Below, piece by piece: positions 27,101 to 35,880 of a stretch of 64,000 nt of DNA. The DNA is taken from NCBI RefSeq assembly GCF_002288925.2, contig NW_022097996.1, forward strand, positions 10,362,451 to 10,426,450, read 5' to 3'. The notes beneath the pieces were generated by a model. It was not told where the DNA came from. It ran no database searches and saw nothing but the letters and a program-made list of their open reading frames with translations. The position numbers were made by a program, and so were the translations under genes. Numbering within the stretch: the first letter of the stretch is position 1; every line of letters starts with the position of its first letter. Source of the DNA: Delphinapterus leucas. Lineage: Eukaryota > Chordata > Mammalia > Artiodactyla > Monodontidae.

Positions 27101-30100
27101 AGATTGATAATTACATTTAGATGCATTATTTCATCTGATTCTCAGAACACAGTGAGGTAGATGGAACAAGAATATTTGCCTGTCCCATAAAAATGCTACC
27201 AAGGGGTGAAGTTGAAACTCAAACCCAGGTATCCGCAGAAGTAATGTTAATACTATTTTGAAATACAAAGCAATGTAGTACTATTTTGAAATACAAAGAC
27301 ATGGGTCTGTGCGTGCCTAGGGATCTTAACACATCTGTAAAATATAGTCTGTCCGCCATCGTAACATTCTCCTGGCAACTGAGGCCGCCCTTCTCCTCTA
27401 AAAGGCAACAGCAGAAGCTGACATGTTCTTACATGACCCCATCGCCCCAGTTAAAGCTGACTGGTTCAAGGATGGGCACCTATCCAGGTCGGGCAAATCT
27501 GAGCTCTTTTTCTCAAAGCAAAAGACACCAGTCCCTCTCCAGTGATAAAAAGTTGTGAGATTTCAGCTTGGGAGCTACTAGCTACTAGCCTCCTGCCTGC
27601 AGAGAAAGCTGGTGTGCAAAGATAATGATGTCATCAGAGAGAAACACAGATGAGAAAGCCCTGGCGCTCATGGAGCCCTTTCATTTATCTCATTTGAAAC
27701 CTCACAACACTGGAAGGTAGGTATTGTTACCACATTTCACAGATGTGAAAAGTTAAGGCTAGTTAAGACATAATTGTAAAGGGCATAGTTAAGACTCAAA
27801 TCCAGGTCTTTTCTCCGCAACTTACATGCTTTTAACCACTGTACCAAGCCACATCTAATTTAATGAGGTAAAGCTAACACATACAAAACAATCTGAGAGA
27901 AAAAGAAGTCCATCTATAGTCAAAGGCTTAAGTGCTTTCTAAACCATGTAACTCAGACCTTCAGAGTTCTACAAAGGTGCCTGAGGGGCCATGTAACAGG
28001 TCGGGCTGGTGGTGATTAAGGTAAAGGAGGAAGGGAGGGAGAGGGAGGGTCTCTTTCTCCATTTCAACCAAAGCCACTGGGCTTTCATCTGTTTATATGC
28101 TGAAGTTCTACATAAGAATTTGGAGAAAAGGTGATTCGGGTGATAAAAATACAGGCAGACCTCAGAGATACTGCAGGTTCGGTTCCAGACCATCACAATA
28201 AATACTGCAATAAAGCAAGTCACACGAATGTTTTTGGTTTCCCAGTGCATATAAAAGCTATGTTTACACTGTACTGCAGTCTGTTAAGTGTGCAAGAGCA
28301 TTATGCCTTAAAAAAATACATTAAAAAATACCTTATTGCTAAACAATGCTAACCATCATCTGAGCCTTCAGCAAATCATAATCTTGTTGCTGGTGGAGAG
28401 TCCTGCCTCGATGTTAGCTACCAAACTGATCAGGGTGGTGGCTGCTGAAGGCTGGGTGGCCGTGGCGATTTCTTAAAATAAGACCACAGTGAAGTGTGCC
28501 TCATCCGTTGACTCTTCCTTTCATGAACGATTTCTCTGTAGCAGGCGACAGCACTGTACCCACAGAACTTTCAAAACTGGAGTCAATCCTCTCAAACCCT
28601 ACTGCTGCTGGTTTAACTAGGTTTAACCTAATAGTCTACATTTTTTATTGTAGTTTCAACAATCTTCGCAGCATCTTCACCGGGAGTAGATTCCATCTCA
28701 AAAAACCACTTTCTTTGCTCATCCGTAAGAAGCAACTCCTCATCCATTCGTTTCATCGTGAGATTGTGGCAATTCAGTCCCATCTTCAGGCTCCACTTTC
28801 AATTCTAGTTCTGTTTCCACCACATCTGCAGCTACTTCCTCCACTCAAGTCTTAAACCCCTCAAAGTCATCCATGAGGCCTGGAATCAACTTCTTTCAAA
28901 TTCCTATTAATGTTGATATTTTGACCTCTTCCCATGAATCATGAATGTTCTTAATGGCATCTAGAATGGTGAATCCTTTCCAAGTAGGTTTTCAACTGAC
29001 TTTGCCCAGGTCCATCAGAGGAATCACTATCTACGGCAGCTACAGCCTTACAAAATGTTATTTCTTAAATAATAAGACTTGAGAGTCGAAATGACTCCTT
29101 GATCAGGCTGCGCAATGGATGTTGTGTCAGCAGCCATGAAAACGTTAATCTTGTACGTCTCCATCAGGGCTCTTGGGTGACTAGGTACATTAACAATGAG
29201 CAGTAATATTTTGAAAGCAATCTGCTCTCAACAGCGGGGTTAAAATAATCAGTAAACCATGTTGGAAACAGATGGGCTGCCATCCAGGCTTTGTTCCATT
29301 TAGAGAGCACAGGCAGAGTAGATTCAGCATAATTCAGAATGGTTAAATGAACATTAGCTTCAACTTAAAAGTCACCAGCTGCATTAGCCCCTAACAAGAG
29401 AGTCAGCCTGTCCTCTGAGGCTTTGAAGCCAGGCACTGACTTCTCTCTAGTTATGAAAGTCCTAGATGGCATCTTCTTCCAATATAAGGCTGTTCTGTCT
29501 ACATTGAAAATCTGTTGTTTAGTGCAGCCACCTTCACTAATTATCTTAGCTAGACCTTCTGGATAACTTGCTGCAGCTTCTCCATCAGCACCTGGGGCTT
29601 TGCCTTGCATTTTTATGCTATGGAGATGGCTTCTTTCCTTAAGCATCATGAACTGACCCCCGCTAGCTTCAACCTTTTCTTCTGCAGCTTCCTCAACTCT
29701 CTCAGCCTTCAAAGAATTAAAGTTAGGGCCTTGTTCTGGATTAGGCTTTGGCTTAAGGAAATGCGGCTGGTTGATCTTCTATGCAGGTTACTAAAACCTT
29801 CTCCATATCAGTAATAAGGCTGTTTTGCTTTCTTATCATTCATGTGTCCAATACAGTATAATCTTCAATTTCCTTCAAGAACTTTGTGTTCACAACTTGG
29901 CTAACTGGTGTAAGAGGCCTAGCATTCAGCCTACCTCAGTTTTCGACATGCCTTCCTCACTAAGCTTAATCATTTCTAGCTATTGATTTAAAGTGAGAGA
30001 TGTACGACTGTTCCTTTTACTTGAACCCTTAGAGGCCACTGTAGGGTTACTAATTGGCCTCACTTCAATATCGCTGTCTTAATAGGGAAGGCTGAGGGGA

Positions 30101-32495
30101 GGGAGAGAGATGGGGAAATGGTCAACAGGTAGAGCAGTCAGAACACACGTAACATTTATCAATTGAAGTTCATCGTCTTATGTGGCAATTTGTGGGGCCC
30201 CAAAACAATTACAAGAGTAACATCAAAGATCACTGATCACCATAATAAACATAACAATAATGAAAAAGTTTGAAATATTGCAGGAATTACCAAAATGAGA
30301 GACATGAAGTGAGCAAAAATGCTGTTGGAAAAATGGAGCTGATAGACTTGCTCAAACAGGTTGCTACAAATCTTCAATTTGTAAAAAACACAGTATCTGT
30401 GAAGTGCACTAAAGCTAAGTGCAATAAAACGAGGTATGCGTGAAGACAAAGATTTTTAAAACACTTGTATAGCCCTTGAGTATATCAAGAATTAACCAGA
30501 GAAGTAAATTAGTAAGAAAAGGCTTCGTGGAGGAAATCACACAGGGATCTTTAAAGGGCAGGATCTGGACAAGCAAAACAGAGGGCAATCCAGAAGGAAC
30601 AATGTTAGGTATAGGAATTGCCTATCATCTTTATGTGCAGGAGTACTGCCTAACTACAATAGAGGCTTTTTGACAGGGTTCAGTAAGAACAGATTACAGG
30701 GTACACTGGCTACAAGGCAAAGGCATTTAAATAGGATGCAATACACAGTGGAGAATTATATGTGCTCAAGTTTGGGAGTAAAAAGATGAAAGTAGTGTTG
30801 AAAGAAAATAAGTACAGATTTATCCTTGAACACTGGCTTGAACTGCACAAGTCTACTTATATGCAGATTTTTTCAAATAAATACAGTACCTGTATTTTTA
30901 TTTTACAGATCCTTAAATTAACTAAGTGTGGGGAAAAGTCTGTGTTTGAGGATCTGAGTCCTGATTCTATCCAAACTGTTTCAGCTTCCTGCCCTTTGGT
31001 GAGTCATTTATCACTTCCTTTGTTTTTCAGGCAGAGATAGCAACACTCAGAATTTCAACTGTGCAGGGGTCAGTGCCCCCGACCACCCCCCTCCATTGTT
31101 CAAGGGTCAACTGTATACAAAATATACTAAAGAAAAAGAGGATACAAAAAATGATTCAGAAGATGAAAAGAATACACATCCTCTGGATACTAAGTAAAAG
31201 GCTCTTGAAAGGCAACATTGTTAAAAAATAAAACAAAACAGATTTACAGTAAAAAACTTGGATGACAGACTCAGTCTCTAGCTTCCAAACCCTACTGGCT
31301 GTGTGATAATGGGAAGATGAATGGCTTCTGAGCTCCCACTTCCTTGTCTGCAGAATTAGGATAATCCATACATATCTTTCACAAGATTCAGTAAGAATCA
31401 ACAAAAGTAATGTATATATGAAAGCCAAAGTATTATTCAAATATCAGTTCTTAATGAAGGTGGGTTAGGGGGATAGTGGCTAGAATGATGAGGAATAAAC
31501 TATTTCAAGAAGCAATTTCTATAAGAACTAACAGGACTTGGTGATAAATAAAGTCAAAAGTTTAAAGCTGGAGATGGAGGAGCAACTTAGAGGGAGAAGA
31601 TAACTAATCAATTAGGGGCATGTAGAATTTGATGCCACAAAACAACTGAAGGTAACTTGGACACTTGGAGCAGTTGATGCCAAGAGGCACAGTGATTAAG
31701 GAACAGATTTTTTTTTTTAATTTTATGTTTTTGGGGTTCATAGAGACAGCCCGACAAACCACTTCTGGGCTAGGAAAGTTACTCAACTCTTTTAATCTCG
31801 GCTTCTTCATTTGTGAAAAGGCAACGATATCAGCCTAAGAATTATTAGCAAAGGCTCAACAGATGGCAGCCATAGTTATCATACCCATCACTATTATTAG
31901 ACCGACTGCTCAATTGAGCTTACAGAGATAACACTAGCACCTGTGAGAAAATACTTGAAATTTGACTCCATTCGGCTGAAAAACTAAAGGTGGAATTGCT
32001 CCACGCTAACTCAGGAGGTAATACAAACGGGAATGGCTGCCTAACTGCCCCCACAGAATCCAAGAATAATTCAGTGGTTTTCTTTCTTTTTTTAACTTTG
32101 AGCTTTAAAACAATCTCAGATAAAAAAGCACGTGAAATGTGTCGTTAAACGAATCTTAGCAAATTAAGAGTCCGAGAACGTGTTAAGTCCACCGACCACG
32201 TTAACTTCTTGGAGGGTATACCTTGGACTAGAGCTTTTGTCCTTTATGCAAAAGACACCAAGTGACTGCCAAAAAGGAAGAGTAAGGATAAGCTGGTTCA
32301 AAAAACACAACAGGTGAAAGGAGAAAGCAGGGGGCTGGAGGCCACAGACAGACCACAGGTGGCTGGGGAGACTGGATGAGGTAGCGGATTCCCGCGGGAA
32401 AAACTGGCTTCAGTATCTGAGGACCCGGGGTTCGCCCCTTCCCTACCACCGCCCCGCTCCCCCTCCCTTATCGCACCTTTCCGCTTCTGCCTCAT
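8991..32495 (-). CDS. ELP3: ELP3, elongator acetyltransferase subunit 3 (coding exons 1-7, gene runs off left edge)
   Basis: Coding join on the minus strand: 32495-32477, 26779-26680, 23959-23821, 14353-14283, 13344-13281, 11583-11515, 9145-8991; 617 nt, 205 codons plus 2 nt. ELP3 is the catalytic subunit of Elongator and combines a radical-SAM domain with a GNAT domain to make the cm5U-type side chain at tRNA wobble uridines. Seen here: N-terminus MRQKRKG, a basic tRNA-contact region (about residues 1-85), and the start of the radical-SAM domain with the cluster cysteines C99, C109 and C112 (CPH...CVYCPGG). Then come [15 protein letters not shown] and the strand [18 protein letters not shown]. 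All introns are GT-AG and the frame stays open. The rest of the radical-SAM core and the C-terminal acetyltransferase domain lie outside the window. It is divergent from NUGGC. Identification is by recognition of the protein sequence and is very secure. Confidence 0.96.
10376..10454 (+). mobile_element. Short truncated tRNA-derived SINE
   Basis: Head GGGAATTCCCTGGTGGTCCA, then GTGGTTAGGGCTCTGTGCTT and an A tail; only about 80 bp. Flanking imperfect duplication ATCATGGCTAA/ATTATGGCTAA at 10365-10375 and 10455-10465. Confidence 0.85.
10835..11190. mobile_element. Old L1M 3'-region fragment split by a SINE
   Basis: TATATTGAGGTATAATTTATATACAATAAAATCCACTAA-type sequence (interrupted at 10861-10984), then AATGAGTTTTGACAAATGTT, GTGTAACCACTGCCACCACC and TCCATGGCTCCCAAGAGTCC. 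This is the common arrangement in ancient L1M elements. Confidence 0.65.
10861..10984 (-). mobile_element. tRNA-derived SINE, short, antisense
   Basis: T run, GGTGGCTTTGCCATGCAGTT, B-box complement CTGAACCCGGGCC and head GCCACCAGGGAACTCCC. Target duplication GGTATAATTT at 10851-10860 and 10985-10994. Confidence 0.88.
11515..11583 (-). CDS. ELP3: ELP3 coding exon 6
   Basis: 69 nt, exactly 23 codons, residues 132-154 ([20 protein letters not shown] then IEQ). Acceptor TTCTTAG, donor GTAAGG. Phase 0 at both ends. Confidence 0.95.
11935..12265 (+). mobile_element. Old L1 3'-end remnant
   Basis: ATACAATGGAATAGTCTACG, ATTGTTAAATGAGAAAGGTA and GTAAAAAGTTAGGAT-type text follow the order of ancient L1 3' UTRs. 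Strongly diverged. Confidence 0.6.
12290..12870 (+). mobile_element. L2 LINE fragment, sense
   Basis: ATCCCCCTGCTTTAAATCTG, CTTGCCCTGGCTTACAATCC, CTCAGTTTAAATGTCACCTC and ATTTATTAGAAAGTAAATTT follow L2 order. Confidence 0.75.
12890..13130 (+). repeat. MIR SINE
   Basis: GGTGAGGAGCACAGAATTCA, TGGTTTCCTTATCTAAAAAA and GGGATAATAATAGTGTCTAC match the MIR core order. Confidence 0.75.
13281..13344 (-). CDS. ELP3: ELP3 coding exon 5 (third Fe-S cysteine)
   Basis: 64 nt, acceptor GGCAG, donor GTAAAG. It encodes the end of V110 through E131 ([20 protein letters not shown], then E). It supplies C112, which completes the cluster-binding set begun in exon 4. Ends in phase 0. Confidence 0.95.
14058..14183 (+). 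mobile_element. tRNA-derived SINE, short
   Basis: GTTCCCTGGTGGCCTAGTGG head, GGGCTCAATCCCTGG B box, A-rich tail. Perfect target duplication GTTTTAAATATTACCAG at 14041-14057 and 14184-14200. It lies about 80 nt beyond the ELP3 exon 4 donor. Confidence 0.92.
14283..14353 (-). CDS. ELP3: ELP3 coding exon 4 (first Fe-S cysteines)
   Basis: 71 nt, acceptor TTTTATAG, donor GTGAGT. It encodes [20 protein letters not shown] then NIC, residues 87-109, plus two bases of V110. C99 and C109 are two of the three cysteines that hold the radical-SAM 4Fe-4S cluster in ELP3. The acceptor lies next to an unusual GC-rich patch in intron 3 (14400-14495). Confidence 0.95.
15461..15758 (-). mobile_element. 5'-truncated L1 3' end
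   Basis: Antisense L1 3' UTR: T run, AACATCTTTGTTGGGGTGTG, CTGTGTGGCTGCTTCCCACT and TTTTACGTTTGGTAGTGTAT. Near-perfect target duplication CCTGGTATTTCTT/CCTGATATTTCTT flanks it. Confidence 0.88.
16476..17267 (-). mobile_element. 5'-truncated L1
   Basis: Antisense L1: TTATTTTATTGAAGTATAGT, CCCTGTGCTATACAGTAGGA, GGCTGAGTAGTATTCCATTG and TGTGAGGTGGTACCTC. Perfect 15-bp duplication CAGAGAAGAAAGTTA at 16461-16475 and 17268-17282. Confidence 0.93.
17600..18760 (+). mobile_element. Ancient L1ME-like 3' end split by a SINE
   Basis: Order of ACATGCAAACCCAAATCTAA, AAATTGAGGGAGATGCTACA, TAAAAAGCCATGACAACTAA, TGTATCAGTGTTAAATTTCT and AGGAAGTACACACTAAAGTA is that of L1ME 3' ends. The CHR SINE at 17850 interrupts it. 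Confidence 0.7.
17850..18148 (+). mobile_element. CHR-type SINE, long form
   Basis: GGCTTCCCTGGTGGCGCAGT head, GGGTTTGAGCCC B box, CAACGAAGACCC-like tail section and an AAATAAATAAAT/A tail. Perfect target duplication AAAGTACTTCACC at 17837-17849 and 18149-18161. Confidence 0.96.
18838..19044 (+). mobile_element. CHR-type SINE, short form
   Basis: GCTTCCCTGGTGGCACAGTG head, GGGTTCGTGTCCTGG, GCCGCTGAGCCTGCGCGTCC body, A tail. Target duplication TTGCAAATC at 18829-18837 and 19045-19053. Confidence 0.95.
19130..19500 (-). repeat. L2 fragment, antisense
   Basis: TTTTATTGAGGGCCTACAAT at one end followed by GGCCAGGTTCTGAGCTACAC, the complement-style layout of L2 3' ends. Confidence 0.6.
19685..19880 (+). 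repeat. MIR SINE
   Basis: GACTTTGGAGTCAGCCAGAG, TTTTGTAAAATGAAGACAAT and TTTTGAGGATTAAATTAGAA match the MIR core in order. Confidence 0.75.
19960..21140 (+). mobile_element. L1 3' portion, sense, old
   Basis: ORF2 end and 3' UTR in order: ACTTCACCAAAGAGGATGCA, GCAATGAGATATCACTACAT, CAATGGAATATTATTCAGTG, then CTGTAAGCCTAAAGCTGCTC. Frame disrupted. Confidence 0.85.
21186..21786 (+). mobile_element. 5'-truncated L1
   Basis: ATACATGCACTCCAATGTTC, GCAACATGGATGGACCTGGA and CAGTAGAAATTAACACAACA, ending in an A/T tail. Imperfect duplication around AAAAGCATGGAGGTTAG and AAAAGCACAGAGGTTAG. Confidence 0.88.
22880..23130 (+). repeat. L2-like fragment
   Basis: CCCATCACTCCCCTTCTCAA, TCTTTCAGTTTCCTATTATC and nearby text resemble the L2 3' half. 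Diverged. Confidence 0.5.
23821..23959 (-). CDS. ELP3: ELP3 coding exon 3
   Basis: 139 nt encoding the end of K40 through G86. It includes [20 protein letters not shown] and [17 protein letters not shown], the basic N-terminal region that precedes the Fe-S cluster domain. Acceptor TTTCAG, donor GTGAGT, ending in phase 0. Residue 44 reads R; from memory the human residue is K. Confidence 0.95.
24245..24440 (-). mobile_element. MER20 hAT-Charlie DNA transposon
   Basis: GTAGGAGGTTTAGCAGCATC, GGCCTCTACCCACTGGCACC and AAATGTCTCCAGACATTGCC match MER20 in reverse. Confidence 0.8.
26270..26500 (+). repeat. MIR SINE
   Basis: GGGCTCTGGAGATGGATGAC, TAAATCCCAGCTCTGCCAAT and CTACCTCATATAGTGTTTGA follow the MIR core. 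Confidence 0.8.
26680..26779 (-). CDS. ELP3: ELP3 coding exon 2
   Basis: 100 nt, from acceptor TTTTCAG to donor GTAAGT. It encodes residues 7-39 plus two bases of K40 ([15 protein letters not shown], then [18 protein letters not shown]). The split codons at both ends join exons 1 and 3 in frame. Confidence 0.95.
27100..27240 (-). repeat. MIR fragment
   Basis: CATTATTTCATCTGATTCTC, CACAGTGAGGTAGATGG and AAACTCAAACCCAGG in MIR-antisense order. Confidence 0.6.
27670..27860 (-). repeat. MIR SINE
   Basis: CCTCACAACACTGGAAGGTA, TTCACAGATGTGAAAAGTTA, ACTCAAATCCAGGTCTTTTC and CTTTTAACCACTGTACCA match MIR in reverse. Confidence 0.75.
28152..30442 (-). mobile_element. Tigger1 (TcMar-Tigger) DNA transposon, nearly full length, dead
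   Basis: Terminal repeats CAGGCAGACCTCAGAGATAC at the left and the complement ACGAGGTATGCGTG at the right, preceded by TA. The length of about 2.29 kb is near the roughly 2.4 kb of intact Tigger1. The transposase runs on the minus strand. The longest piece, 29365-29712, includes [19 protein letters not shown] and [20 protein letters not shown], typical of the pogo/Tigger family. Other pieces are broken by stops and shifts. Inserted in ELP3 intron 1 with the transposase in the same direction as ELP3. Confidence 0.92.
29365..29712 (-). pseudogene. Tigger1 transposase fragment
   Basis: Longest surviving open piece of the transposase (115 codons). The family's first catalytic aspartate region is represented by NVDRTALYW, where the usual NVDETALYW has E; here R replaces E, one sign of decay. 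Non-functional. Confidence 0.85.
30815..31113. mobile_element. MER2/Tigger2-like short DNA transposon
   Basis: Left end with CCTTGAACACTGGCTTGAAC and AAATAAATACAGTACCTGTA, right end CATTGTTCAAGGGTCAACTG. TA dinucleotides flank both ends (30813-30814, 31114-31115). The centre (about 30905-31040) does not match and may be a different, older sequence. Confidence 0.75.
31255..31420 (+). repeat. MIR SINE
   Basis: CTAGCTTCCAAACCCTACTG, CCTTGTCTGCAGAATTAGGA and AAGATTCAGTAAGAATCAAC follow MIR. Confidence 0.65.
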
Positions 32496-32945
32496 CTCTC
32501 CGCTGTCGTAGCAGCCGCCACCCCAGACAATGTAGCGCTACCCACTCGGACCTCTGGGAAAATTAACAGCCACAAAGCAACCCTGTCCTGTCGTAAAATG
32601 ACGATCAATCTATCGTAAAGCTGTTCCCAGAAGACAGCGCGCGCAAGGGTCCGCCCAGCTTCCCTGCAGCTGCTCGCAGAGCTCCAGGAGGCGGGGCAAA
32701 GCTGCGGCCCGGGCGAAGCAGGCTGGAGTCTAAGGGTTGTAGGGTTCCCTAAGGGCAGCTTGGGCATTAGAAACCGCGATCTGGGCAGCACAGCGACAGG
32801 ACAGAGCTTATGGACAGAGGCTGTGCCAGGAAACCTAGATAAGAGGGTGGATGTGGGTGGTCTCTAAATAAAGGTGGAGGAGCCCAGGGTGCGTTGCGCC
32901 CAGGGTGGCTGGGCGGGAACGTGAGTGGGGATCGCGGGAAACTAG
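32390..32945 (-). promoter_or_regulatory. ELP3: CpG-rich promoter and 5' UTR region of ELP3
   Basis: CpG dinucleotides, rare in the flanking introns, are frequent here (GCGCGCGCAAG near 32637, CGGCCCGGGCG near 32705, GCGTTGCGCCC near 32890, GATCGCGGG near 32931). The stretch surrounds the ELP3 start codon at 32495. This is the usual architecture of a housekeeping TATA-less promoter. The transcription start cannot be placed by eye. No comparable island is seen near the first NUGGC coding exon. Confidence 0.8.
32477..32495 (-). CDS. ELP3: ELP3 coding exon 1 (start codon)
   Basis: The start ATG reads from 32495 to 32493 and the 19-nt coding part encodes MRQKRK plus the first base of G7, ending at a GT donor (32476-32475). 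The peptide matches the known ELP3 N-terminus, which fixes the start. The open frame continuing past the donor is intronic. The 5' UTR lies above 32495 in CpG-rich DNA, and its end cannot be fixed from sequence alone. Confidence 0.93.
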
Positions 32946-33479
32946 ATTCAGAGCCTGGAAGAGACCATGCAGGAATCAAGTAACGATCTGAGGTTCAGGC
33001 TCTGACGCCAGTGGATCCCCCTGGTCTCAGATGAATGGCGCGTTATCAATAACCATCATGAAAGCTCTGGAGGTCTCTCCAGAAAAACGCACACACGCAC
33101 AAAGTTTTGTAGTGTTTGCAGGCAGGACTTGGAATCATGTTTTCCTGAAACCCATCCATGATCTCCTTTGTTCATGGACCAGAAATTAAGAACGCCGCTC
33201 GTTAATAAAGACAGGAATCTGTGCTGTTTCCAATTGCTTACTTTCCACTAGAACTGAGGTACCTCAAGTCTTTGACCTCACCATGACACTGAAACTGTCC
33301 TGGTCTTTTGACTGCCCAGCAGGACAAATTCAGTAGCATTTATGTGTTCTTATTGTCATCCTAGTACCAAGTGACATAAGTTAGCTACTTAGGAAGTCTT
33401 TTATGATAGGACCCTCCACACTCTGAGTTTTTCTTCTGCTTTTTCTCAATCCTGTATATCATCTCAAAATATTGGTGTA

Positions 33480-33770
33480 CCAGAGGGGTCACTTCTCAGC
33501 CTTGTCTTCCCCAACGTGATCCCCAGAGTACCAGAGCTTTTAAACACCATCTGTCTGATCCCATTTTTATAGTCCAACTCCAACTTCTTCCCTATTTGAC
33601 ATCTTGTTAGATCTGCATGTCTGATATGTATTGGAAACTTAACATGTCCCAAAAGGAACTCTGCTTTTACTTCAGTTCTGTTCTTTCCCCAATCTTCCTT
33701 AAAATGAAGACACCATCCTCTACCTCATCACTCTTTTACCTCACACAAGAGAAAGAGATGGGTAGTACAT
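33480..33770 (+). repeat. L2 fragment, sense
   Basis: Contains ATTGGAAACTTAACATGTCC, AAAAGGAACTCTGCTTTTAC and TTCTTTCCCCAATCTTCC, which fit the central L2 3' half. Confidence 0.65.
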
Positions 33771-33849
33771 TTGTAGATTTTAACTGATAATTGGAAATGT
33801 AGTATTTGAGCTAATATTTGATATGCAGATATCTGGGGGAAGAGTATTT

Positions 33850-35310
33850 CAGACAGAGGGAACACTTAGAGCAACGGTCCTAGGGAGAGAGGATGCCTGG
33901 TGTATTCAAGGAAAGTAAGGAGGCCGCTGTCAGTTGAGCAGTGAACCAGGGGAAGTGTAATAGAGGTCAGAGAAGTGATGGGGTGCAATGGGGGACACTG
34001 CAGCTCAGGTAAGACCTTGTAGGCCAGTGTAAAGCCTTTGCCTTTTACTCGGCACATGAGGAGCCATTGGAGAGTTTTTAGCAGAGATATAATCTGATTT
34101 ATAATTTAAAAGTACCTCTATTTGCTGTGTTGAGAATGGACTGTAGGGAGGAAGGGTAGAAGTAGGGAGATCAGTTAGGTGGCTGTTAGCATACCTATGC
34201 CGGGGATTCCCAAACTTTGATGCACATGAGAATCACCTGGAGAGAAGTGAAAAATCCTGGTGCCCAGGTCACATCCCAAACCAATTAAATCAAAATCTCA
34301 AGGGGGTGGCAGCCAGGCATTAGTATTTTTTAAGATCCTTGGGTGATTTCAAAATGCAGCAAAGTTTGGGAACCGCTGAACGAGGCCAGGGATGATTATG
34401 ACTTGAATCAGGGTAGTAAGCAGTGGAGGCAGTGAGGCGTGTTCCGATTCTGAATATGCTTGGAAGATTTCAACAAGACTTCCCGACAGCCAGATGTGGT
34501 ATGTGGGAGAAAGACAGGCATCAACATCATGGGTGACACGGAAGCTTTTGGACTGAGGGACTGGAACTGTGTAGTTGCCCTGAGCTGAAATGGGGAAGAT
34601 TGTAGGTGGAGTGGGGTTTGCGGGGGGAGTGTGGGGGGCTTAATTTTGATGCATTGGGTTTGGGATGCCTAGTGAGCAGTAAGACACGACAAAGATTGGG
34701 GCTGGAGATAATCAAGTGAGAGTTGTGGGCATATAGGTGATATTTAAAGCCATGAAACTGGGTGAACGTGGAAAAGAAAGCGACCAAAGATTAAGCTCTG
34801 GGGCATTCTATTATCAGCAGGAAAGAGAAGTAACTAGAAAAGAAGGCTGAGGAGGTGCCTCCAGGGAGGTTGGGAAGAAAACTAGGCAAGTGTGGTTCCT
34901 GGAAGCCGAGTGGAAAAAGTGTGTTAAGGAGGAGGGAGTGATCCACTGGGTAAAATGCGGCTGATGGGTCAAGAAGAGAGGAGAGTTGAAAATTAACTAG
35001 GGTCACCGGGGACTTTGACAAGAACAGTTTCACAGAATGGTAGAAGTGAAGGCTTGACTGGAGTGGGTTGATGATTGAAAGGAGAGAGACTTGAGACAGT
35101 AAGTTTAGACACAACTCTTGAGGGGGTTCGCCATAAAATACAGAGAAATGCGACAGTAGCTGGCAGGGAAACCGGGGTCAGAGGGAATGTTTGTTAAAAT
35201 GGAATAAATAACAGCATGTTTGTGTGCCGATGGGAATAATCCAGTGGAGAGTGAAAAGCTGATGAATGAAGAAGGGAAAGTACCTCGTCCTGCGGTTGGA
35301 GAGAGGGGGT
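33850..35310 (-). mobile_element. Long L2 LINE copy, antisense, interrupted by MER5A
   Basis: Read on the minus strand it carries L2 reverse-transcriptase remnants, such as LLDPSAAFYPVDHSLLLNTL (34791-35114; compare the usual LLDLSAAFDTVDH) and FKYHLYAHNSHLIISSP (34527-34787; compare KYHLYADDSQIYISS). The catalytic DD of the YADD box is lost. Broken and inactive. The MER5A at 34202-34381 splits it. Confidence 0.85.
34202..34381 (+). mobile_element. MER5A-like hAT-Charlie element inside L2
   Basis: CCCAAACTTTGATGCACATG, GAGAATCACCTGGAGAGAAG and TTTGGGAACCGCTG with ends that are roughly inverted. Confidence 0.8.
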
Positions 35311-35602
35311 GGGATCTGGTGCACATGAGAAGGGATTAGCTTTTGATGGGCACATGCGTAGGTAGTTCATCCATTTACAGGCTGGAAGGCGGAGCAGGTG
35401 ATGCAGATCCTGAGAGGTGGTTGGGTGTGATGGTGGGGCTCTGTGGAAGTTCTCTTTCAATTGCGTCAGTGGTTCCAGTGAGTTCAATAAAAATTCAGCC
35501 TGGTAGTTTGCCCAAACTTCTAACTGAGCATTCAGGACCTAGCGTTCAGATGTCCAACAGCAGGTGTCAAGGACCCAGGCAGCTTTAAAAAGGACCAAAA
35601 TT

Positions 35603-35880
35603 GGGCTTCCCTAGTGGCACAGTGGTTGGGAGCCCGCCTGCCAATGCAGGAGACACGGGTTCGATCCCTGGTCCGGGAAGATCCTACATGCCGTGGAGCA
35701 ACTAAGCCCGTGTGCCACAACTACTGAGCCTGTGCCCTAGAGCCTTCGGACCACAGCTACTGAAGCCCGCGCGCCTAGAGCCCGTGCTCTGCAACAACAG
35801 AAGCCACCGCAACGAGAACCCGCGCACAGCAACGAAGACCCAACGCAGCCATAAATAAATAAATAAATTTATATATATAA
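35603..35880 (+). mobile_element. CHR-type SINE, long form
   Basis: GGGCTTCCCTAGTGGCACAG head, GGTTCGATCCCTGG B box, CAACGAAGACCCAACGCAGC and an AAATAAATAAATAAAT tail. Perfect 16-bp duplication AAAAAGGACCAAAATT at 35587-35602 and 35881-35896. Confidence 0.96.

Larger units (their letters stand above)
26780..32476 (-). other. ELP3: ELP3 intron 1
   Basis: 5697 nt. MIR fragments near 27100 and 27670, a 2.3-kb Tigger1 (28152-30442), a MER2/Tigger2-like element (30815-31113) and a MIR near 31255. The part 31440-32390 appears unique. Confidence 0.85.
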
